From the NCBI GenBank assembly GCA_001247695.2, contig LGRX02012686.1, forward strand, positions 1-64,000: DNA of 64,000 bases. The letters run 5' to 3'. A program made the translations under genes and the position numbers. Positions within the stretch are counted from its first letter, which is position 1. Every line of letters begins with the position of its first letter. Shown here in pieces: positions 7,836 to 20,400 of the stretch. The notes beneath the pieces are model-generated. The model was not told the DNA's origin, searched no databases, and was given only the letters and a program-made list of their open reading frames with translations. The DNA is from Cymbomonas tetramitiformis. Lineage: Eukaryota; Chlorophyta; Pyramimonadophyceae; Pyramimonadales; Pyramimonadaceae.

Positions 7836-9747
7836 ATGGGTGCAACAGATAAATCTCTTCCATCATATTGCGATAATTTGCAGGTTTGTTCGATTTTAAA
7901 TTACGTGGTACTGCAAGTACTTTTTTTCACGACCTTGAGCGACGGATCGCCCTTCTAATGAAGCGTAGGCAAAACTGCTTTGCACAATACGATTGCAACA
8001 AGGCGCTTGCACACGTTGCTTGCTCAACCTGCTATTTTTCACATAAATAATTTGAGAATCATACAGTGGGATCCGTTTGATAAGCATGTTCACGTATGCG
8101 GGGCTTCACAGAGTGACATCTCCACTGCTATTAACGAGAACCCCAAAGCTTTCGTCCACTCCAGAGAATGGTACTAACATCGTTATCTTGGAGACAAACA
8201 TACGCCTTGAATCGCTTGAATACCAGTATTATCCACCGTAGCCTTTCGCGGAAAAATGGCTGTTAGCGAAACCTACTGATATTGTCCTCTCAGCAACCGT
8301 ACACATGTGTACCCAAATCATTTTGGCCGCAGGTGAACCAACGGCCGCAGAATACGTTGGATTCTTACTTATTTTTATTTTGCAGGAACAAGATCATGAA
8401 TGGTGACCCTGTACAGATCAACCCTGCACTCGGTCAAGGATTCAAGATAATGACTGTTAACGAGTGGTCAGCAGCTTGGAAGGTAGCAACTTTTCATGTG
8501 AAAAAGTTCATGCTTTCGACTTTGTCGTCACTGAAGAAAATGATAAGGCTCACTGTCTGCTTATATTGTTGTGGGTTGGAGTTGGTGTAATTGTTTTCCT
8601 GCTCGCAGAGAAACAACGACTTTCCGGACTGTCTTTCGTGCGGAGGCAAGCACACTGTGGAGCACCATTTCTCTCAGGTGATATCTGAAGAGTTCATCCT
8701 TAAGAATTTCACCCTCTCTTTCCGCTAGGGATGATTACATGTCTCTCTCAAGACCATACTCTAGGATTTTTAAACTGTTGACTTAGTTTAACAGCTTGCG
8801 GCAAAGTTGAGGAAAATCGAAACAGAGCGTATGTGAAGGGAAGTGAGGTCCAAATTATGTTCGTAGAGGTGAACTTGTAAAGTATGCCGCTCAACTTGAC
8901 AGGTTGTGAGTCAGTAGGTGCTCAGGCCTTACGCTAGGGACAGCCATGGGTGCCGTTTTGCCGTTTTGCCGTTTTCTGTCTTTTGTCTCTTGATGCAAGG
9001 CGACCTTCCAGTGCAGGGCACTCCCCCGGCTCCTGTTCAACTTTGCCAGAAGGATTCGGGTCTCTCTAGTTGCTACCAAACGTATCACGATGTTCAGCGG
9101 CTTCGAGGGGCTGTCGGATGGCGTTGTATCGAACGCAGACATGGACTCGTGGGAAAAAGAAGTGGGAGAGCGAGGCCTTATGTATGGACTGCCACATGTT
9201 CTCGTGGAGGGAGTACTGGTGCGCCCTAAGTCTGCACTGCCTTATTTGAAGGGGACACGCTGTTCTGGAGAGTTTCATACGAGTTCCAGGAAATAATTGC
9301 GCATATCAGCCCAGTCTGCTGGATCTTAAAAAGTGTTTCCTTGTTTATCAGCGATCCAGATTTTCTGGCTCCTGAGGAGTACGAGAAAGCGAAGTGGGAC
9401 AAGACGATAACTGCGTATGCGGACAAGTAAGCCACGAAAATTCATCGAGTGACTTGACCTACTTTTGGATGCTGCTTAGCTTGTTACGCATGCGACCTGT
9501 GCACAGTGATGTACGTGATGGTCTCTGGCCTGCCTCGACCTTTTCATTCGAAAAGGGGAAATGAAAAGGGGAATGCAGTAGTTTTGCTTGCCACTACTCA
9601 GCTGCATTTTGCTCACATTGTTCGTCAGGATGCTCACGTGTACAAAGCGTTCGCAACCAAATATCGTAGTAAGTTCGCTGCACTTTGAGCAGAGCATAAA
9701 TCATGGTGTTTTGTCGCTTCACAGGGTCGCTGCTGAGGAGGCACTGA
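7836..9747 (+). CDS. Ten-exon gene, Cys-pair (zinc-ribbon-like) protein of unknown function
   Basis: I could build a model in which all exons join in phase: 7836-7883, 8067-8170, 8294-8332, 8386-8482, 8609-8677, 9139-9218, 9352-9426, 9480-9510, 9602-9668 and 9725 to stop. All introns are GT-AG, 53-461 bp. The product is about 210 aa. It has a Cys pair CLSCGGKHTVEHHF, then TWTRGKKKWESEALCMDC with a second Cys pair, FSWREY and DPDFLAPEEYEKAKWD. Two CxxC pairs suggest a bound zinc. The phase agreement and motif density argue for a real, expressed gene. I do not recognise a named family. The last exon is the weakest: stop at 9747 in this phase, or 9755 in the next. Confidence 0.75.
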
Positions 9748-9755
9748 TGCCATAG

Positions 9756-12359
9756 AATACTGTGGCAATTTCACGTTTGACGTGGGACGACATCAAAGTG
9801 TTTGATGCCACTTAAGAACAAGAAGCTTAGATACCGTCGAAAGCACCGTCCAAAACATAGATGTCTCTATTTGTGTGTTCAAGAGAGTAACTTGTTCATT
9901 CAGGTTTTCAGAAAGAGGTTCTTCAAGGACTTGGTCTTCGTTACCGTTATTCAAAGGAAGGGATGAGTCATCGGAGGTCTCAAGTTTCTTCCTGTTGCAA
10001 GATGATTTCGAAAGTCCGACTGGCAGTATTAGCTCCGTTGTGTTTGGTTTTCACAAAATAAACTATCCCTCCTCCTTTGTATCTTTGAGCTGCTTGAGAA
10101 TATGCATTGCACTGTATCTTGCTAGTTAGTAACATATGCAAATAAAGGGTTTCGACCAGTATTCAAAAGTACATGGAAAAACTTTGTGTTACCAGAAAAC
10201 AACTAGCACAGTAGCAAAAAGGAATGCCTGAATTAAAAAAGTAGGAAGTTCTGTAGATGTCCCTGCCCTGCTCCTAATCCAGTCTCTTTCTTGCATAATA
10301 TATATCAAGTTGTTTTGCCTTCCCCATGTTGCCGTTATCTTTTTCATGAGTTCGTTGAAGCCTTAATCTAGGGGACTACTAACAGAATACGCCAGTTTGA
10401 TACCATGTTGGTATTTAAATCAAGAACATGTAAACCGTACTTCCTCCATTTGTCGACATCAACAAACATGCAACGAACAACAGAAAACGGAAGCAACCCG
10501 CTCGGATGAAATCGACTGTCCGACAACAACAAACTGTGCCATAAAGTATGTAGTTAACCGAAAATCTATGCAGCCAGGCAGAACCGCGGAGTGTGGACTC
10601 AAATGGTCATCATGGATTCTGAGATTTTAAAAAATAAGAACTGAAAACGTGAGGAGGTCTTGATCATAAGTCTTGCCCATTAAAAAAAATGTCAGATGCA
10701 GTAATTATACGGTGCCTAGAGAAAATAAGCTCGAGTGGTATTCTTTAAATATCTTTGCGCGCCCATCTCCTGCATCGACGGAGTAGCTCTATATACGCTC
10801 AGACTAGGCGACATACTCCAAGACTCAGCTCCAAAACACGCCCGGTGATGCATGCAGCAAAATAGTGCTTCCGCGATTTCCGATTTCTGCGTGCAAATGG
10901 GCGAATACCGGATAGCAATTAAGATAAAAGCAGTTTGTCGATTCGCTGAAGAGACAGCTCCCCATCGAAGCATCTTGAATTGAACAATCTTGCGACTCAC
11001 GCCGAACGCGTAGGCGATTGTGGGCACCCAAAGCGATTATATCATAACCTGCAGATATCATCCATAGAATTGACATACAACCATTCGCACCCCTCTCAAA
11101 GGCCTTTGCTAAGTTTCCGGCTCTGACCGAGAGTCGCGGTGCACGCCCTTGGCATCCGCGCAGTATGCTCGTAGTGTTGTGTCTGATAGTGGCTGCCACG
11201 TTGGTAGTCACCTCCTTGACCCACCTGTTCCGGTCGAGTTCGCGGATTTCGATGGGGTCGTAATATACTGTAATTTGATTATGAGTTCATATTTAGCGGA
11301 TCAAAGATCTTCTAGAGCGCGTGATATAATATTTCAGTCTATCACAAAATATCACCAGCGCGTCGCGCGTTGGGCCCATTCCACGATGGGGACTCATTCC
11401 ACGCGTTATCCCTGCGACGTTGGGCGCGGCACCGATGGTTGGCTAAATGTTGCCGCTTGTGGTGGCGCTTGTAGGAAAATCACCATCAGCAGGGCGCCTT
11501 CTTGGGCCATGAGCGGTGCACCACGGTGAACGTCGCTTGGCAGTGGTGGTTACTCTCACCATATTCTGATGACCCCGTTATTGTAAAGTGAGGCACATCG
11601 AAAGTGACCATTGCGGGGTGCGACAGCGTGGCGGTACGGGGTAGTGATGTCTTCAGGCCATGTGATCTGGAGCGTTTCTGACAGTCGGATCTCTGCACTC
11701 TGCTTTGTGAAGCACATGCCACCCAGCACAGGAGTTCCAGATTGGTGCATCATGTCGCATATTAATGAATCGGGTATCGCAAAGCGCAATTTGATTCGAT
11801 GATCGTATGCGCATCAATCTTGTCCGGGAACTGTGCATGTGAGCGATTTTCAAGAAGTTTTGTGTGCAAGTGTATCGAGCATTGATTTCGCGGATTTTTA
11901 AACCGTTGGTCACTCAAAACAACGAATGAGGCAATGCATAAGTAGATCGGGGCGTAGCTGCACTGTTATCTCATGCGCACGCATACCACCTTGCAATTTT
12001 CTAGTCCGAGAAACGGCTGAAAGCCGTGGCGACCGTCGCTGGCGCGGTTTTCCCGCGGATAAGGCCGAAGGCCGACAAAAAAATGCCCTGCGCGAGCGCT
12101 CTACGATTCCGGGTATAAATATTTTCAAGCCGCTTAGAAAAAAATTGCATCTCACACGATATTCGCTTTCAAACTTGTGATTTGTGATTGTCAAAATTTA
12201 ACCACCCTAATTTCTCCGAAACACAATATCCTCTACTCAGTAGTTTTTATCATGCCAAAAAGGTTTGACATCCAGATACTCCATTTACACACACACGTAT
12301 ATATATATATATATTACAATTTTACACATTTGATGCGGAACTATGAAAGTTGCGATGTG
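9756..12359. other. Intergenic stretch without a supported gene
   Basis: Scattered short ORFs without motifs. The longest, a 128-codon minus-strand ORF at 10825-11211, has no recognisable domain and no neighbours in phase. An AT microsatellite lies near 12298-12316. I see no RNA gene. Confidence 0.4.
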
Positions 12360-12936
12360 TTACCAACCTTCTGTCACACATGACAAATTGTTAGTCCGTT
12401 TCTGAAGACGGCTCACCACAGCGGAGACACCCTGATATTCCTCTGCTCTGCTTGTCCCTGTGTGTTCAAAGCGCCAAGGTTTGCCGTCAAAATATGAGTT
12501 TAAGGCAGCAGTAAAAAAACCCTCACACTCAGTACTTGCGGGTCTATTGTACTCGATAAAACTCTCCTTCACGTAATTGTCCTGTGAGAGCCCCCGACCA
12601 GCGCAACGGCGTGTCTATCAATTGCGGATCCCATCGTCCCCTCCACTACTGCTTCATTTTGAATCTTCAAGGCACATAGCCGAAACAGATAAAGCCAGTC
12701 ATGCACCCCTTCAAACAACGCGGATCAGTGTAAACATCCTCAATAATCACTGTGCCCGAAGCAAATCTCCACGTGTTAGCATACTCGGGCGTCAGCCCAG
12801 CAGCCACTAAGCGCGCTTTTAAAATCGCATGCTGCAGCCACAACTCCTCGAAGGGAGGAAGTTCAACCTTCCCCACCTCCACTGCCCAGGTATAGAGCCG
12901 TCTCCAGATATGTGTGACAATCAGGTAGCTCATCAC
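12360..12936 (-). pseudogene. Protein-like relic fragments downstream of hAT-like pseudogene
   Basis: Two minus-strand open segments read like protein: 12667-12936 (containing PPFEELWLQHAILKARLV and ANTWRFASGTVIIEDVY) and 12360-12572 (containing GFFTAALNSYFDGKPWRFEH). They follow the decayed gene at 13.1-15.4 kb in the same orientation and may be its last exons or a neighbouring relic. No family was recognised and no intact reading frame exists. Confidence 0.35.
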
Positions 12937-13061
12937 AAGGTGTCAGTGATAACTTGCGGAGGTCCAATCAAACATTTCTGCATCCACGTCAGTTGTTAAA
13001 AAAACTTAAAATCTCTGCATAAAGCGACCTCTCGTCACGTCGCACCAACTCGCGAGCTCCT

Positions 13062-14096
13062 TTAACAACGATGGAAGTTCTTAAGTGCCACCAAGCCATT
13101 GCCCTTGTGCGCTGGGGCCACGATAAGCTCGACTCCTTTATATATATTTTGTGCGAGCTCAGCCTGATATTTGAAACGGAGCGGAAAGTTTGCCTCTGCC
13201 AGTTTGTTGTTATGCAACTTTTCTGTGAGAATAGTGTTCATCAATACGCCATGACAATAAATCTCCGCCTGCTCTACCACCTCCCAAGGCAGTGTGTTTA
13301 CAGTCTATTGAAAGAGGGAGATATCCTTAATAGGGTGTTGAATCCCCCAAAAAAAAAAAAGTTGGAAAGCGTGGGAGCTTTGGGCCTTTGGCTCCCACGA
13401 AGGCGGCGGGGGGGAGGGGGTTAGGCCTTTGACTCCCGCAAATGGAGGGGACTTTTGGCCTTCCGCGCCGAAAGGGGGGCTTTGGGCTTTGGGTCAAAAA
13501 CCCCAAACGATTTCAGGCCATTTTCTTTTGAAATTCAACACCCTATAACGTGTCTCAATAAGTCGGATAGGCCCAGTACTCTGACTACGAAAGACATCTT
13601 CATAATCTCTTTTATAAAAAAACACCCTGGTTCTGTGGCACGCTCTCTGGCTCGAGGTCGCTTGCTCATCTCCAAGCCCGCGACATTTACTGCCACGAGG
13701 TTCTGGTTGCGTGTAACAATTATAGGAAATTTTGCCGCGACATTCGCATACACTTTCCTCTCTGCCTGTGCAAATCTCGTGTCACAATGGGCTACTTTCG
13801 GGTTCATGAGTTTCAGCTTCAGATCTCTAGCTACCACCAGTGTTTCCTCAAAGCCCTTCCCCCCCACGACGGATCTTGGAAAGAACTTCCGCGGTGTCAC
13901 CAGCTAATTTCCTGTACCACTCAGTGCTAGGATCTTGCCACCGAATATCGTCAAGAACCTTCTCGAGTTTGAGTTCCTCATCCCAGCCAGGTAATATCCA
14001 ATCTGGATCCACCTCGAGCTGCGCACAGAGCTCTTTGTCTGCCCCTAATTTGAAATAAGTACCATCGAAGCTCGTCCCACTGAGTTGTCCCCTCAT
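13062..14096 (-). pseudogene. hAT-like transposase-derived gene, C-terminal part, disrupted
   Basis: Reading down the minus strand, a protein-like sequence begins FDGTYFKLGADKELC, continues through WYRKLAGDTAEVL and crosses into a second frame at a run of seven G (13860-13866), where one base fewer would keep the frame. It proceeds through HCDTRFAQAERKVY, is interrupted by the 215-bp MITE at 13331-13545, and resumes on the far side. With the MITE and one TAA copy removed, the frame continues (VVEQAEIYCHGVLMNT) apart from one in-frame TAG. The DTRFAQ-x-E region resembles central parts of hAT-related uncharacterised proteins. I infer a dead copy; the frameshift could also be a homopolymer assembly error. 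Confidence 0.55.
13331..13545. mobile_element. 215-bp MITE with TAA target-site duplication
   Basis: Perfect 13-bp terminal inverted repeats, TAGGGTGTTGAAT at 13331-13343 and its complement at 13533-13545. Both sides are flanked by TAA (13328-13330, 13546-13548), the pattern of PIF/Harbinger (Tourist-like) elements. The interior is GC-rich with a hairpin (GTGGGAGC/GCTCCCAC). It sits inside the minus-strand hAT-like gene and breaks it. Confidence 0.85.
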
Positions 14097-14786
14097 ACTC
14101 TTGACAGTGAGACGAAAGTCGCCATGTACAGTACTACTGTCACGATGTTTTACTTAGAGACGACACCTTTGACATCGTACCCCTCTGTTACAGGAGGGTC
14201 TCCAAGCAGTAAGGCTTTGATCACGCCTTGTACCATATTGAGCATCCCTACGACCTAACAAACAATTGGGAATAAATGAATCTCGAGCATCGTCTAAAAA
14301 CCTTCATTTTGACACAAATTTCGTCGTCTAAAAAATATTGCCGCGTCATCTGAAATGCGCCACGTAAGCGACACGTAAGTCGCCCCGCAAGTTTTATTAC
14401 AGAATATTACTCAATTTTTTTATTTGTGCATGATGCTTCGTCGTACTCGGCGAGTCCCGGTAGATTTTTTTGTTGCATTTTGGTTCATATGCATGCATAG
14501 CATGTACAAGTATGCAAATATGGCAACATCCATGTGCAATTTTGGACAGCGTGCACTGTACACGTTTATGGATGTGCATATTCAGATGATTCAATTCCCA
14601 GAAAACAAGTTGCAACTGAGATGGGTACTAGCATATGATACACAAATCTATATCATCATACAAATTTAATCAATATACACCAGATAATTGTCTATGAAGT
14701 CTTCTAGGCAAGAGATTTCGATTCATTTCACAGTGCTAAGGCTATTATATTGCTGATACATTAGAATCTATATCTTCAATCCATCA

Positions 14787-15438
14787 TTATTTGCGGCACT
14801 TGCAGAAACCGCGGCACTTGTAGGTTTCAATTGCCGCGACAGCGAGGTAATCCTGAACAGTACGTCTCAACTCGGTTGCCTTGTCTGCATTTATCGCGTA
14901 CACGGGTGGGCTATTGGTCGCTTGATCCGAAGTCTCGGGAAACAAGCAGATTTTGTTCCTTAGAACTGTGTACATACTGATTTTGAACTCAGTAATGAAA
15001 GCTGTGCTGTGGTTTATCGATTGTCCCCACAGATAAGCCCTTGCAGTTGTCTTCGTGCAACAGGCGTTCAAATCACAGATAGAAAAAGGCCTCTCGAATG
15101 ATGAATTAGGCATTTCGTGTCACTAGCAAGCCTACTTTAAACCACCTGTTTCTTTGGAGATCCTCCCAACGAAGCTTCGTGCTCGAGACACCAGGCATGC
15201 GCAGCACTCGAAAAGTGTTTCTTGGTTGCGGGTTTGAAATGACGCAAATCTGAACCCTGAGGTAGTTTGAAACTTCCAACCTTCTCACGATTACCACCAG
15301 GGAAAATCCTATTGCTATCTCCAGCAGCGTGCACGTTTCGTTGGCAAACGCGACAAGTGCACATTTCTGTGTCGACATCAACTTGCAAGTCAACGTACTC
15401 AATAATATCGGATACGCCTTTCGCGTTTTCAAATTCAT
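14787..15438 (-). pseudogene. hAT-like transposase-derived gene, N-terminal part
   Basis: Two overlapping minus-strand frames carry protein-like text. The upstream one (15137-15388) has a Cys-rich start (CTCRVCQRN) and GSDLRHFKPATKKHF, SSAAHAWCLEHE, typical of a TTF/BED-like zinc-finger lead-in to hAT proteins. The next (14787-15113) has SSFERPFSICDLN, NADKATELRRTVQDYLAV. They need one frame change to join. Together with 13062-14096 they look like one gene of about 650 codons, interrupted by roughly 700 bp that may be an intron or insertion. No intact frame remains. Confidence 0.5.
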
Positions 15439-15544
15439 CTCAAGAAGACTTTACTCGTTCGTTTCTATTTGAGAACAAGGTTCAGCGTGCACTGGCTCCT
15501 TTCGCCTCCGCTTTGCCACCTTCTGTGATATTCTATCCCCCCTT

Positions 15545-15900
15545 CTTTTCCCGGACAGTGCGGGCCTACAGCCCTGGCTCCCTCCACCCCTTATTTTCCC
15601 GGGCGGGCGCGGGCCTTCGGCCCGCAAGAATTTCCCCTCCCACCCCCCTCTTTTCCCGGGTGTGTGCGGGCCGTCGGCCCTGTTTTCCTCCTCCCTCTTT
15701 TCCCGGGCGGGCGCGGGCCTTCCGCCCGATTCCCCTCCCCCCCCATCCCCCCGCCTCTTTCCCGGTAGGCGCGGGCCTTCGGCCCCTCAAGTTTCCCAAT
15801 TCTCCCCCTCTTTTCCAGGGCACGCGAACTTCGGCCCGTAACCCCCTTTCCGGGCCGCGCCCGTACCGTGGGCCTTCGGCCCACGGGCTTGGTTTCCCGA
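15545..15900. repeat. GC-rich degenerate tandem repeat with GGGCCTTCGGCCC hairpins
   Basis: About six units of roughly 50-65 bp, each with CTCTTTTCCCGGGCGGGCG followed by a GGGCC-TTC-GGCCC type palindrome. Long ORFs across it on both strands are compositional artefacts. Confidence 0.7.
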
Positions 15901-15960
15901 GCTTGGGACAATTTCCCGGGCAAACCCCAAAAAACTTCGTGGCGCCGGGGGCGCCACCCA

Positions 15961-17400
15961 CTCCCGTTTTCTCAGACTAGGTGCATTTCCCAAGATTTGT
16001 ATGTTGCATTTATTCTAAGGTGCGTAAATGGGAGTAAACACTGGTCAAATGCAAATAAGTTCAAATGCAAATATGTCGACGAAAAACTACCCTTATCGGG
16101 TCACCTCGGACCCTCTGTAGGTGCTATATGTCAAGATTGCTCTAAAAATTTTGCGTGACCTCAAAGCCAGACGCAAGTGCGTGCGGCTTGGGGGTTTGCT
16201 GGATTATCCTAGCACGTTTCAAAATGATCAGTTTCATGTGCATATATCTTTGGATGAACTGTGTGGTATTGATGTACCCCGGGCATGTACCGTATTGTAT
16301 AGACTGCGCTGACGTCGATGCCACCAGCATCTCATCGGACGTTAGTGTACAACTGCATTACTTAACGATACCAATATATACCTTTCCTGAATTTGTTATC
16401 TCGTCGTTGTGGTCGGCGATGTTATGATCTCTCAACTAAGTTTCCATGATGTAAGATGCCATTGGATGGGCTAGTCCGGTTTTACCAACAGCGTTATATC
16501 AAGCAAGCGAGGGTGAAAGTGGAAGTAAGGAAGCGAACGCGTAACGCGTAACGCGTAACGAACGAGGAAACACAAGGATACAATTTAGTTATGAACACAC
16601 ACAGCGACCCCATCCATGCCGTCTACATATCTTTACAACCCGAGTGAAAAGGACGGCACCCACGGCAATATCTCAGAAGATAGAGATTACGGTAAATGTG
16701 TAACTAAGCCTAAGTCAGAGGAGAACTACAGCAAGGCATGACCACTCAGTATCATGAATCTGATCTTATTGATCACATGTGTTACCAGAGATGTGGGTAT
16801 TGTAAGCTGCCCCTGAAGGCAGTGCTTGGTCGCTAGAGATGATGCGCTTGCAGACGGCGCCACCAGGCGGCCAAAGCATCCCATTTGCAGTGAGCTGCAC
16901 ATCGTTGATGGTTTACATACAAAGAGGATCAAGGCCACGATGTTGAAAGTAGGTTGTTGCAAGGGGTAAGGTGGTGGGGAGGAGGTGAACAGGGCATCAC
17001 AACCACCACCTTAGTTCACGTAATCAACAGCGCAGGGATGTTAAATGATGTGATTAAATGACCATTAAAGCACACCTGTCAATTTTCGGCCACGGATCAA
17101 AGCACAGGAACCTGATAGTCAGATGACGACCCTCTCACGGATCGCCCAGGGTGCCATGCAGGCGACGCCGTTATCACTTTTGTCTAAACCTTTGCCCGAT
17201 CAATGGAGATTCGCACGGAGTTATGACCTACAACAACGCCATGCAGGCAATGCCACTTGTCTCCTGCCAAAAATACTGAATCCTAAACTCGATGTGCAAA
17301 GCCAGTCACCCGTCAATTGGTGTTTCCGTGCGGCAGCGGACGGCACGTGGGGGCGCACGGGGAGGGGAGCACCTCTCTGGGGCGCTCCGTCCTGAGCCTC
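15961..17400. other. Intergenic stretch without a supported gene
   Basis: A short tandem of ACGCGTA units lies near 16537-16561. No coding exon, RNA gene or transposon terminus could be supported. It probably contains the 3' flank of the minus-strand exostosin gene ending at 17401. Confidence 0.4.
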
Positions 17401-20400
17401 TTACACGGGAACCGGCAAATTGGTGTCGGCTGCCCAAGGCATCCCATAGCGCGGGGAAGGGAGCACATACTGGAGATCTGCACGTGCTTGCTGGTCTCCT
17501 GCTTGACCCATGTCGTTAACTGCCTCCCCTCCAATCGCCCGGTACTCCACCACCTTCAGCCCAGGTGCCGGCCAGGCAGCGCCTCCGGCGCCGGCTCTGA
17601 TTGCCGACTTCTCCGCAAGTCCGCGCTTCTCATCACTGACAAGACGAATCCGTGGCAAAAGTGAGCGATTTGTGACGCCTTGCTCGATGAATGCACAGGC
17701 ACGCGCAGTTGCGCCGTTTGCTGCGAGGGAGAGGGGGCGGGGTTTCCAGACTCACGAACCTTGTCCTGCAGGGCAAGCATAGTCATGACGAAGGCGTCAT
17801 AATCCCCACCTTCCCCGTAAGCGCTGCCAAAAATGCTACTCCACAGCATGCTCCTCAGGGCGCACGCCAGCTCCTGATTGGCCCGCCCGTTTGCCGGTTC
17901 CTTCCCATGAGTCAGTCGTCGATCTCGACTCAAATTCCAGCTCGATAGGCTTCACTCCAGACCCGCAGCAGTGCATTCGCTGGGAAGCTCTCGGGGATCT
18001 GCGGATATCGCCAAGGACTTCCGCAGCTGTCTCCCCGTGCCGAACAGGCTCACATCTTTGTGATGTTCTTTCCAGCTCTTGGTTGCCACGATTAGCTCAT
18101 CCGGGGGAGTGAGGCTGACCGTACGATTGGCTCATCCGGGGGAATGAGGCTGACCGTACGATTGGCTAATCCAGGGAAGTGAGGCTGACCGTACGATTGT
18201 CTCATCCGGGAACCCTGGAACCTCACTGGACCCTTGCGAACCCTGGAACCTCTCTGGACCCTTGCGAACCCTGGAACCCCTATGGACCCTTGCGAACCCT
18301 GGAACCCCTATGGACCCTTGCGAACCCTGGAACCCCCTATGGACCCTATGGACCCTTGCAAACCCTGGAACCTCTATGGACCCTTGCAAACCCTGGAACC
18401 TCTGTGGACCCTTGCGAACCCTAGAGTGAGGCAGTGGCAGTACGCCATATCCTAGAAACACATCCGTCGAGGGTGGTTGGACAGCTGCTCAAAGCAGAAA
18501 AAAGATGCGTGTTCTGTTCTGTTACGTGTGGCATTCAATGGTGGGCAACAGGGGGAGCTGCGGCAAGATCCTGCCCGCCCCCGGCAGGCCTCACGAGGGC
18601 CGCTGGATGGAGCGTGCCTGCTGCATTTTGGGGATGCAGCGGTCGCCGGAGTCTGCGGTGCACTCCGCCGGGATGGCCTTCAGAATCCGCGGCAAGTTGG
18701 GGATGTCCTTCTCCGGCACCCGCACAGAGAACTTGTCGTAGGGCAGTATCTCCTCCAAGGGCTGCGACACGTCATCCTGCACGCAGGATTGTGCAAGCGC
18801 CTCACGCAGCTGTGCCGCGCACCGCCTGAGGCGAGACAAGTGCATGCTCGTGGAGAGGGCGCCCATCACCATCTGCCATCCCCTCTCAGCGCAGGGATGA
18901 AAGTGGTTGCGCCGGCACGTCTACTTCCACTGCTAATGACACCCGTCATCCCCGCAGCCCCAAAACCCGGCAGCCGCGCCGGTTGGTGGCGTTGCTGAGC
19001 AGTGCACTAGCACTGCGTCTGCAAAAATGACCCGCTGGCGCCCTCGTGCAACAGCGCCTCGCTGGCGCCCTCGTGCAACAGCGCCTCGCTGGCGCCCTCG
19101 TGCATCAGCGCCCCGCTGGCGCCCTCGTGCATCAGCGCCCCGCTGGCGCCCTCGTGCATCAGCGCCCCGCTGGCGCCCTCGTGCAACAGCGCCCCGCTGG
19201 CGCCCTCGTGCAACAGCGCCCCGCTGGCGCCCTCGTGCATCAGCGCCTCGCTGGCGCCCTCGTGCATCAGCGCCCCGCTGGCGCCCTCGTGCATCAGCGC
19301 CTCGCCCTCACACGGCACAGTCTCCCCCTCACAGGGTGCACCAATGCACTCCGCTGCCATGGCGCTGGCATGGCATGGCAAGCTGGGAGCTCCTCATGCC
19401 ATGGCGCTGGCATGGCATGGCAAGCTGGGAGCTCCTCATGCCATGGCGCTGGCATGGCATGGCAAGCTGGGAGCTCCTCATGTCATGGCGCTGGCATGGC
19501 GTGGCAAGCTGGGAGCTCCTCATGCCACGGCGCGGGGAATGCGCTACTTCGATGAAAGCTCACCTGCACGATGACGGGAATGCAGCCGTACATCATTGCC
19601 AAAGTCGTCCGCCGCCCCCAGCCTACCAAACCCCACGAACCACCACTGCCAGGTACTAAGGCCATCTGCTCAGCTTGCCGTCACCCACGTTGCTGATCAA
19701 AGCGTTACACCTCCATGTCATACCGCCATGTCACATTCTACAACATCATAATGTCACGTCTCGCAACGTCACACCTTCATGGCATGTTGCCATGCCTCGT
19801 AATGCAAAATCACACCGCCGTGTCATATCATCATGTCAGATATCGCACGTCAGACTGCCATGTCAGATCATCATGCCAGATGTCGCACGTCACCCTGCCA
19901 TGGCATATCATCATGTCAGATATCGCACGTCAGACTGCCATGTCAGATCATCATGCCAGATGTCGCACGTCACCCTGCCATGTCATATCAGCATGTCCCG
20001 CTTTGCAACGGCATACTGCGGTGTTATGAAGGCCCGCATGGCAAACACAGACAATGAAGAAGGACCGCCCCCGCGGAAAACACAAACCGCGCACTTGCAT
20101 TCGCCAAGCTTACCGGCTCCGGTGGGAGATAGGCAGAACACGGATGACGCGAGCATCGGCTCATATTGCGGGTCTCTTTCTTTGATGACGTAACCTGCGA
20201 CGCAAGCTCCCCAAGGCCATTGCTCAACTCTCAAGGCCCGCAGGGAGGTAGCACCCATTGGCGGACAGCTGCTGGAGAGCCACGCTCGTGCGCCGCGGTC
20301 CTTCCACATGGGCTTGCGGTATCGCAGCTGGCTGCGCCTTCGCACAGCTGAGTAGACTGTGTCTGTGGGGGTCGCGCACTGCTCTCTCGGTCGAGCCTGC

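Noticed and set aside
15267..15980. 237-codon ORF and its antisense partners
   Set aside because: Low-complexity Pro/Arg text from the GC-rich repeat block; its start overlaps the hAT-like relic on the other strand.
19007..19659. Repetitive ORFs (ALMHEGASG and RWRPRATAP type)
   Set aside because: Produced by the 27-bp array; flanking exostosin exons show this is intronic.
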